Assembly (NCBI GenBank): GCA_030593645.1
Contig: JAUVGT010000162.1
Location: forward strand, 1-10,464
From: Deltaproteobacteria bacterium
GTDB lineage: Bacteria; Desulfobacterota; Desulfobacteria; Desulfobacterales; JAUVGT01
Direction of reading: 5' to 3'
Length of the DNA: 10,464 nucleotides
A program made the translations under genes and the position numbers. The number at the start of each line of letters is the position of its first letter. Within the stretch, counting starts at the first letter, position 1. Below are positions 5,516-10,464 of this stretch, piece by piece. The notes below the pieces were generated by a model. The model had not been told where the DNA came from. It did not search any database and worked only from the letters and a program-made list of their open reading frames with translations.

Positions 5516-6799
5516 CCTGCCTGTCAGCATCAGACTTAATCCAGGCCAGTAGGTAATGATGGCTAACGCGATTAACAGCACAAGCATAAAAGGCAGTGAA
5601 GCCCGGTAAAGCGTTGTGATTGACCTGTCAAAACGGTAGCTTGCAATGAAAAGGTTCATACCGATCGGAGGGGTGAGATATCCAATCTGCATATTGGCCA
5701 GAAAAATGATCCCCAGGTGAACCGGATCAATATCATACCCGACTGCCACCGGCAAAATCAGGGGGATCATAATAACCAGAGCTGAAAAAATATCCAGGAT
5801 CGCTCCAAGTAAAAGCAATAAGATGTTTAGCAGAATCAGAAAAACGATCTGGCTCGTAATATAGTTTTGAATCAGTTCAAACAATTTCATCGGTACCTGT
5901 GCATCAATCAAAAAATTAGTGGACGCCAGAGACATACCGATGATTATTAGAATACCGCCGCATACCACCATTGCCTGCCGAATAATACCGGGAAGCTGGT
6001 TCAATTTAATTTCCCTGTAAACAAATACTTCAACGATAATCACATACAGTGCGGATACAGCAGCCACTTCGGATATTACAAAAAAACCTCCATAAATCCC
6101 GCCCAGTACGAAAATCGGTAAGGGTATTTCCCATATCGCTTCCCGAAACGCGGCACTGGCTTCTTTAATTGAAAATTTTTCTTTTGGTATTGGATTACTC
6201 CGGTTGGCCCAAAGACTCCAGAAAGAAAGCAATATGATCATTAAAAACCCCGGCAAAAGGCCTGCCAGAAAAAGATCTGTAATCATTACATCCCGGCCCG
6301 AATCCATCTGTTGCGCGATTATTCCGTATAGTATGAGAGGGAGAGAGGGCGGCAACAGCAGTCCAAGGCTTCCTGATGTGGTAACAAGACCGAGGCTAAA
6401 TTTTTCTTTATACCCGGCTTGTACCAATGCCGGAAACAGCAGCGCCCCGAGGGCAACAATCGTTACACCGGAAGCACCTGTAAACGCTGTAAAAACAGCG
6501 CATGTGGTTAATGCCACAATAGCGAGCCCGCCGGGCATCCACCCAAGAAACACCTGGGTTAGCCTTACGACACGCTGTGATGTCTTACTTTCAGCCATTA
6601 TGTAACCGGCCAGCGTGAATGTCGGCAAAGCCATTAAAAGAGGCGTATCGGCGATCCGGTACAGTTCAATCGCGATGACTGACAGGTCAACACCGGTTAA
6701 ATAAAAACCGATCATGGCCGCTGCTAAAATGACGGCGAACAGCGGTGCTCCCATAAACGTCAGTAATATCAGTATGAGTCCGAAAATTATTATTGTCAC
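5513..6799 (-). CDS. dctM: TRAP transporter large permease subunit (DctM family)
   Basis: This 428-aa inner-membrane protein is the transport channel of a TRAP carrier, driven by an ion gradient. Eleven to twelve hydrophobic segments span it end to end. DctM hallmarks include FTAFTGASGVTIVALGALLFP (104-124), the GLLLPPSLPLILYG loop (145-158) and NMQIGYLTPPIGMN in the C-terminal half. The length is normal for DctM (about 425-430). It starts with GTG, and GTGA at 6796-6799 overlaps the TGA stop of dctQ by 4 nt, so translational coupling is likely; no strong separate ribosome binding site is seen. It is the last gene of the TRAP operon, and its TAG stop lies in the repeat at 5498-5515. Confidence 0.95.
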   Translation of the reverse strand: MTIIIFGLILILLTFMGAPLFAVILAAAMIGFYLTGVDLSVIAIELYRIADTPLLMALPTFTLAGYIMAESKTSQRVVRLTQVFLGWMPGGLAIVALTTCAVFTAFTGASGVTIVALGALLFPALVQAGYKEKFSLGLVTTSGSLGLLLPPSLPLILYGIIAQQMDSGRDVMITDLFLAGLLPGFLMIILLSFWSLWANRSNPIPKEKFSIKEASAAFREAIWEIPLPIFVLGGIYGGFFVISEVAAVSALYVIIVEVFVYREIKLNQLPGIIRQAMVVCGGILIIIGMSLASTNFLIDAQVPMKLFELIQNYITSQIVFLILLNILLLLLGAILDIFSALVIMIPLILPVAVGYDIDPVHLGIIFLANMQIGYLTPPIGMNLFIASYRFDRSITTLYRASLPFMLVLLIALAIITYWPGLSLMLTGR

Positions 6800-7305
6800 G
6801 ATACAGGTTTTACTACTTTTGAAAAATTAATGAATGAGAGTATGAAATAGCGTAATGCAATAATTGAAAGTGCAAGTGGGATAATTGCTTCACACATCCA
6901 TACAGGAACCATGGAGAATGCTTTGCCTCCATATTCATATTCGCTGATAACAAAATAGGTGCTGTAATATGTTGCAACTGAGCAAACCAGCGCAGTAAAA
7001 AGTTCAACAAAGCAGTGAATCGCCTTACCGGCACGCTGCGGCACGTAACGCGCGATGATATCAATACTGATATGATCACCCTTTCTACTGGCTACCATAG
7101 CCCCGACAAGACCGATCCAGAGTACCAAAATCCGAATCATTGTATCACCCCACACAATACCGGATTCAAACAGGTTCCGCAATAATATCTGCATGACTGC
7201 CGTACCGATCATCAGGACCACCAGCCCAACAAGAATACTGTCTTCAACACGGTGCAAGACAACATGAATGTGATCGAGGATCAATTTTGTACTTTTTTTA
7301 TTCAT
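6796..7305 (-). CDS. dctQ: TRAP transporter small permease subunit (DctQ family)
   Basis: This 169-aa protein has four predicted membrane segments at about 21-43, 54-74, 95-120 and 134-157. The conserved DctQ region is WGDTMIRILVLWIGLVGAM followed by SRKGDHISID (residues 52-82). It partners DctM in the inner membrane. Its ATG (7303-7305) lies inside the 3' end of the dctP gene, an 8-nt overlap, and its stop overlaps the start of dctM by 4 nt. These overlaps show a tightly coupled operon. The protein is a separate subunit, unlike the fused QM permeases of some TRAP systems. Confidence 0.93.
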   Translation of the reverse strand: MNKKSTKLILDHIHVVLHRVEDSILVGLVVLMIGTAVMQILLRNLFESGIVWGDTMIRILVLWIGLVGAMVASRKGDHISIDIIARYVPQRAGKAIHCFVELFTALVCSVATYYSTYFVISEYEYGGKAFSMVPVWMCEAIIPLALSIIALRYFILSFINFSKVVKPVS

Positions 7306-8320
7306 TTACTGTTTGATGTTTTAAACGATATTCGGTGAGATATTTTTCCAGCATATCAATCATATCCTGGCTCAATGCACCGGATTTAATCAGATTGGAA
7401 GAAACAGTTGAGGCCAGCTTCTGCCATTTATTCAATTCATGGTTGTCAAGTTTAACAAATTGTATACCCTGGCTCTTCAGCCCGTTTATAGCTTTAATAT
7501 TATCATTACGGTTCTGTTTGTCGATATCTTTGAATACCCGGTTCATCACCTTGCGGGTAATAAGCTGATCACCCGAAGAAATTTTATTGAAAGCATTTCG
7601 GTCAATTGCCAGAATCGCATAGATATAAATCAGCGGCACATCAGTTAAATAGCTGATCTGAGTGTGCCACTGCAGGACAAGAGCTCCGATTGGTGAAATA
7701 GCGACGGCATTAATCAAACCGGTCTGCAAGCCTGTCCGGACTTCAGCAATCGACAACGGGATGGGAGTTACTCCAAACGCCTTGACAGTTTCGTAGGACA
7801 TTTTGTCATTTTCCGGGATCCAGACCTTCTGCTTTCGCAGAACATCGATATTCAAAACCGCATTATCCGACATCAGATAGGCAAATCCGCCCTCCGCGAG
7901 CCCAAATGTCACAAATCCGTTTTTTTCAAAACCTTCGACAATAACCCGATCCATCCGCTCCCTGACATAATCGATTTCTTCAAATGATTTGAATTTCATC
8001 GGGATATTATAGATCTGGCAGTCCGGATAGTACTGACTCAAACTGCCGGATGGTATTGCTCCCCCATGAAGCTGCCTGATACGGATTTTGCGTAAAACCG
8101 ATTTATCATCACCCATGACACCGCCGGGATAAAACTTAAATCGAACCCTGTTTTCAGTTTCACGAGCAACTTCCCTGGCACCTTCACGCATTTTAGTCAT
8201 CCACATGGAACCTTCCGGTGACAGTGACGCAATCTTTAAAACCACATCGCATCTTGCTGAACTCACATTCATTAATAAAATTAAAGCAGTAATCATTGTC
8301 GTAACCAGTTTGAACTTCAT
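7298..8320 (-). CDS. dctP: TRAP transporter substrate-binding protein (DctP family), TPAT subclass
   Basis: This 340-aa periplasmic protein captures the ligand and delivers it to DctQM. Residues 1-22 are a signal peptide (basic MKFK, hydrophobic core, SSA cleavage site). The start of the mature chain, VVLKIASLSPEGSMW, and the IPLSIAEVRTGLQTGLINAV stretch in the second half are DctP-typical. In ordinary DctP proteins a conserved Arg in a [KR][IV]RxP motif binds the substrate carboxylate. Here the equivalent motif reads KVWIPEND (165-172), with Trp at 167. The neighbouring TatT gene and this substitution point to a TPR-protein-associated TRAP system, in which a non-dicarboxylate, perhaps hydrophobic, ligand has been proposed for the Treponema pallidum homologue. 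An AGGAAAG ribosome binding site precedes the ATG. The 69-nt gap after the TatT gene shows no terminator; a weak internal promoter (TTGAAA-15-TATACT) is possible. Confidence 0.92.
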   Translation of the reverse strand: MKFKLVTTMITALILLMNVSSARCDVVLKIASLSPEGSMWMTKMREGAREVARETENRVRFKFYPGGVMGDDKSVLRKIRIRQLHGGAIPSGSLSQYYPDCQIYNIPMKFKSFEEIDYVRERMDRVIVEGFEKNGFVTFGLAEGGFAYLMSDNAVLNIDVLRKQKVWIPENDKMSYETVKAFGVTPIPLSIAEVRTGLQTGLINAVAISPIGALVLQWHTQISYLTDVPLIYIYAILAIDRNAFNKISSGDQLITRKVMNRVFKDIDKQNRNDNIKAINGLKSQGIQFVKLDNHELNKWQKLASTVSSNLIKSGALSQDMIDMLEKYLTEYRLKHQTVNE

Positions 8321-8389
8321 ATCAACTTTCCTGTTCCATTATTGAAAAAGTAATAAATAATAGTATATGGCCAAGTGTATCTTTTCAAT

Positions 8390-9298
8390 TCAAAAATTAA
8401 AAAAATCCTTGCCGCTTTCAAGCAGTTGTTCAGCATCTTTTTGTGCCAGGATATTTATCAGTGTATATCCGGGCACATCAGGATCTGCCTCTAAAACTTC
8501 ATGAAGCAGGCGATCATGCAGGTCCTGATTGAACAATAATCTGGCATAATACCTGGCATACATTACTTTGGCCATCAGGTTTCGGTTACCCGAGATTTCA
8601 ACTGCCCGTTCAAAATGTTTTCTTCCGGTTTCCGGTTTGCCGCCAAGGGCCGGAGGAAGCCAGGTAGCCAGGATTCCCAGGTAAACATGTGCGCCGCCTT
8701 CCTGGTATGTTTCATCCAATTTCACAATATGCTGCATGATGGTTTCAACCCGTGAAAGCTGTGCGACAGCATTAAAATCATCCCTTTCCGCTTGAATCCA
8801 TCCTGCCCAAGCGGTCCCAAGGGCATATAACACCGGCACGTCATCTTTATCCATCTTGTTGATGGTTTCAGTAAACGCCTGGAATTTAATCTCCTGCAAT
8901 GAACACGCCTTTGGTTTTCTCGCGCAGACAGCACGAAGGCCATATCCCAAAGCCTTGCGGGTTAATCTCCGGGCCCTTTCATTATCTTTGACAAAAACAC
9001 CGGTATAAGCTGAATACAGGGTTGCAGCCGTACGCAGAAGTGACTGATTATCAGGATCACCCTGCAGGAGGCTGTCTATCAATATCAGGTAAGCAGCACC
9101 ACCTGTTTCAACAGTTGCAGGATCGTTATTATTAAGAATGGCATCAGACAGGTTTTCAGCCAGATCACTTGACACGGATGAAACCATAAAAGAACACCCG
9201 GAAAGGGTCAGACAGAAAAAAACGAAAATGATTCCCGGCAAAACACCCGGAAATTTTTCTGATTGATTTTTTGTAATATTTTTATGTTTCACAGACAT
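8390..9298 (-). CDS. TRAP transporter-associated TatT lipoprotein (TPR-like)
   Basis: This 302-aa protein resembles the TatT component family (PF16811), helical TPR-like lipoproteins that bind the DctP-type partner of TPAT systems (T. pallidum Tp0956/Tp0957). A basic N-terminus and hydrophobic segment (18-32) lead to the lipobox LSGC with Cys35. Ser at +2 predicts outer-membrane anchoring by the E. coli rule. The rest is a series of amphipathic helices with Ala/Leu-rich TPR-like turns, for example SLLRTAATLYSAYTG, the HVYLGILATWLPPALGGKP region, and the family-like C-terminus LINILAQKDAEQLL. It is the first gene of the operon, downstream of a strong promoter. The ATG at 9298 has only a poor ribosome binding site, so the exact start is slightly uncertain. 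TatT may hand a ligand to, or shield it for, the binding protein; that role is inference. Confidence 0.88.
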   Translation of the reverse strand: MSVKHKNITKNQSEKFPGVLPGIIFVFFCLTLSGCSFMVSSVSSDLAENLSDAILNNNDPATVETGGAAYLILIDSLLQGDPDNQSLLRTAATLYSAYTGVFVKDNERARRLTRKALGYGLRAVCARKPKACSLQEIKFQAFTETINKMDKDDVPVLYALGTAWAGWIQAERDDFNAVAQLSRVETIMQHIVKLDETYQEGGAHVYLGILATWLPPALGGKPETGRKHFERAVEISGNRNLMAKVMYARYYARLLFNQDLHDRLLHEVLEADPDVPGYTLINILAQKDAEQLLESGKDFFNF

Positions 9299-9309
9299 AG
9301 TGACATTAT

Positions 9310-9333
9310 TTAAAGAAGTTAAGGGTTCTTTAA
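9310..9333. promoter_or_regulatory. 24-bp inverted repeat at the predicted transcription start, candidate operator
   Basis: TTAAAGAA (9310-9317) and TTCTTTAA (9326-9333) are perfect 8-bp inverted arms with an 8-nt spacer. On the minus strand the repeat starts about 4 nt after the -10 box of the TRAP promoter and covers the predicted start point and early leader. That is a standard place for a repressor operator, although an AT-rich leader hairpin is also possible. Confidence 0.45.
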
Positions 9334-9337
9334 GATA

Positions 9338-9366
9338 ATAATAGATAATAGGTGTTTACCTGTCAA
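9338..9366 (-). promoter_or_regulatory. Sigma-70 promoter of the TatT-DctPQM operon
   Basis: On the minus strand a perfect -35 TTGACA (9361-9366) is followed after exactly 17 nt by TATTAT (9338-9343), 5 of 6 matches to the -10 consensus. The start point would be near 9331, giving a leader of about 33 nt to the TatT ATG at 9298. The promoter sits between the stop of the small upstream gene (9375) and TatT, so the TRAP genes are probably a separate transcription unit. Confidence 0.7.
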
Positions 9367-9374
9367 GACCTGGT

Positions 9375-9704
9375 TTAAAGGCTGTCATTTTCAATACCCT
9401 TTTCAGATAAACCGCAGGGAAGCACTTGATTATACTCATCTTCAGATTCAATAAGATCGATGCCCCTGGCTGTTAATGATACTGAAGACGCAATATAAGG
9501 CGGACTTTCTATGGATTTTCCCAACTCTACAAATCCACATTTTTCAAGATAAACCATGTTCCAGTTAATCTCTTTTGGTTCAGTCTGGCAATCTTCCTCG
9601 ATCTGTTTCAATTCTATCGCAGCATATGGAAACTTCTTAAACAATTCATACAGTCTGGATAGAATGCAGCGTCTTAATCTGATATGTTCAGGTATTTCTT
9701 TCAA
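9375..9704 (-). CDS. Small winged-helix-like hypothetical protein
   Basis: This 109-aa protein has the order helix (5-23), helix (31-38), helix (44-56, EINWNMVYLEKCGFVEL), then a likely beta hairpin wing (about 57-76, ending IASSVSLTARG) and a short helix (ARGIDLIES). The phrase 'YLEKCGFVEL...VSLTARGIDLIE' is characteristic of winged-helix proteins with a C-terminal wing. I do not recognise a named family, and DNA binding is an inference. The start is TTG: GGAAG lies 5 nt upstream, an in-frame TAA immediately precedes the TTG, and no ATG start is available. It begins 46 nt after the purB stop on the same strand, so it is probably transcribed with purB. Confidence 0.65.
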   Translation of the reverse strand: MKEIPEHIRLRRCILSRLYELFKKFPYAAIELKQIEEDCQTEPKEINWNMVYLEKCGFVELGKSIESPPYIASSVSLTARGIDLIESEDEYNQVLPCGLSEKGIENDSL

Positions 9705-9750
9705 TTATTCTTCCATTGATGTTTCTTACGAGTACGATCTCATCGGCTGG

Positions 9751-10464
9751 TTAATAATTATATACACCGGTATAATTATCAGGGGTAATTTTTAACAGTT
9801 CGGTTTTAACAGAATGTGATATTTCAAGAGTTTCAATGAAGTCCGCGATTGCCTTCCGGTCAATCGGTTTATTGGTACGGGTTAATGCTTTCAATGTTTC
9901 AAACGGTTTCGGATATCCTTCCCTGCGTAAAATAGTTTGGATCGCTTCTGCCACCACGGCCCAGTTATTCTGCAGGTCCGAACCGATCGCTTCTTTATTT
10001 AATATCAGTTTGTCGAATCCTTTTAAAAGTGAATTCAACGCAATCAATGTATGAGCGACCGGTACCCCCACATTCCTTGTGACAGTAGAATCGGTCAAGT
10101 CTCTCTGAAGTCTTGAAATGGGCAGTTTGGACGAAAGATGCTCGAATAACGCATTGGCGATACCGAGATTTCCTTCTGAATTCTCAAAATCGATCGGATT
10201 TATCTTATGCGGCATGGCTGATGATCCGATCTCGCCGGCTTTTATCCTCTGCTTGAAATAATTCATGGAAATATAAGCCCAGAGGTCCCGGTTTAAATCG
10301 ATCAGAATGGTATTGATCCGCTTTAGACCGTCACAAAAAGCGGCCAGGTTATCGTAATGTTCAATCTGGGTTGTAACTGCGGAACGATGAAGTCCCAAAA
10401 TATCATTCACCAGGTGATCACTGAATTTGATCCAGTCAATGTCCGGGTATGCAGCCTGGTGGGC
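9751..10464 (-). CDS. purB: Adenylosuccinate lyase, C-terminal part (gene continues past the right edge)
   Basis: About 237 C-terminal residues are in the window and the frame stays open to the last base, so the 5' part lies outside (the E. coli protein has 456 aa). The enzyme releases fumarate from SAICAR and from adenylosuccinate in purine synthesis. The fumarase/ASL superfamily signature GSSAMPHKINP is present and carries the catalytic serine loop, followed by IDFENSEGNLG and LQRDLTDSTVTRNVGV, which are diagnostic of the E. coli-type PurB rather than argininosuccinate lyase or fumarase. The sequence before it (AHQAAYPDIDW, TTQIEHYD) also matches this type. The end PDNYTGVYNY corresponds to the usual PANYIG-like C-terminus. 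Confidence 0.95.
   Translation of the reverse strand, partial: AHQAAYPDIDWIKFSDHLVNDILGLHRSAVTTQIEHYDNLAAFCDGLKRINTILIDLNRDLWAYISMNYFKQRIKAGEIGSSAMPHKINPIDFENSEGNLGIANALFEHLSSKLPISRLQRDLTDSTVTRNVGVPVAHTLIALNSLLKGFDKLILNKEAIGSDLQNNWAVVAEAIQTILRREGYPKPFETLKALTRTNKPIDRKAIADFIETLEISHSVKTELLKITPDNYTGVYNY

Noticed and set aside
6204..6605. 133-codon plus-strand reading frame opposite dctM
   Set aside because: It is antisense to conserved DctM transmembrane segments and has a composition typical of a shadow frame.

Overview
This window looks like a chromosomal segment from a Desulfobacterales-type member of the Desulfobacterota (former Deltaproteobacteria). I infer this from the gene content (a DUF1786 protein beside an RNA-type metallo-beta-lactamase, and a TRAP transporter with a TatT lipoprotein), from the moderately AT-rich composition, and from several short dispersed palindromic repeats between genes. 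No search was run, so the taxonomic call is an inference.

Left part (1-2901, + strand). A palindromic repeat covers the left edge and runs almost to the ribosome binding site of a beta-CASP/RMMBL metallo-beta-lactamase (start 161). About 100 bases later, behind a stretch with TAAA every 10 nt, comes a DUF1786 ASKHA-like protein.

Middle (2902-5512). pyrB (aspartate carbamoyltransferase catalytic chain) is on the minus strand and converges on the DUF1786 gene. The gap between them is a roughly 123-bp element with terminal inverted repeats, and its right end supplies the pyrB stop codon. A nearly 690-nt non-coding region separates pyrB from a divergent + strand gene for an unrecognised 227-aa protein that contains two copies of a helix-turn-helix-like module. 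That gene ends in a perfect 18-bp-arm palindrome flanked by CTAA direct repeats, which looks like a tiny mobile element.

Right part (5513-9298, minus strand). A four-gene TRAP operon is transcribed from right to left: TatT lipoprotein (TRAP-associated TPR-like protein), DctP-type binding protein, DctQ, then DctM. This is the arrangement of a TPR-protein-associated TRAP transporter (TPAT). The binding protein has Trp where ordinary DctP proteins carry the carboxylate-clamping Arg, so its ligand is probably not a simple C4-dicarboxylate. A near-consensus sigma-70 promoter and a 24-bp inverted repeat at the predicted transcription start lie just upstream.

Right edge (9375-10464, minus strand). 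The C-terminal half of an E. coli-type adenylosuccinate lyase (purB) is cut by the window end. It is followed by a small winged-helix-like protein with a TTG start.

The most interesting items are the TPAT operon with its unusual binding site, the repeats that coincide with stop codons, and the internally duplicated unknown protein. I see no CRISPR array, tRNA, rRNA or intact transposase gene.
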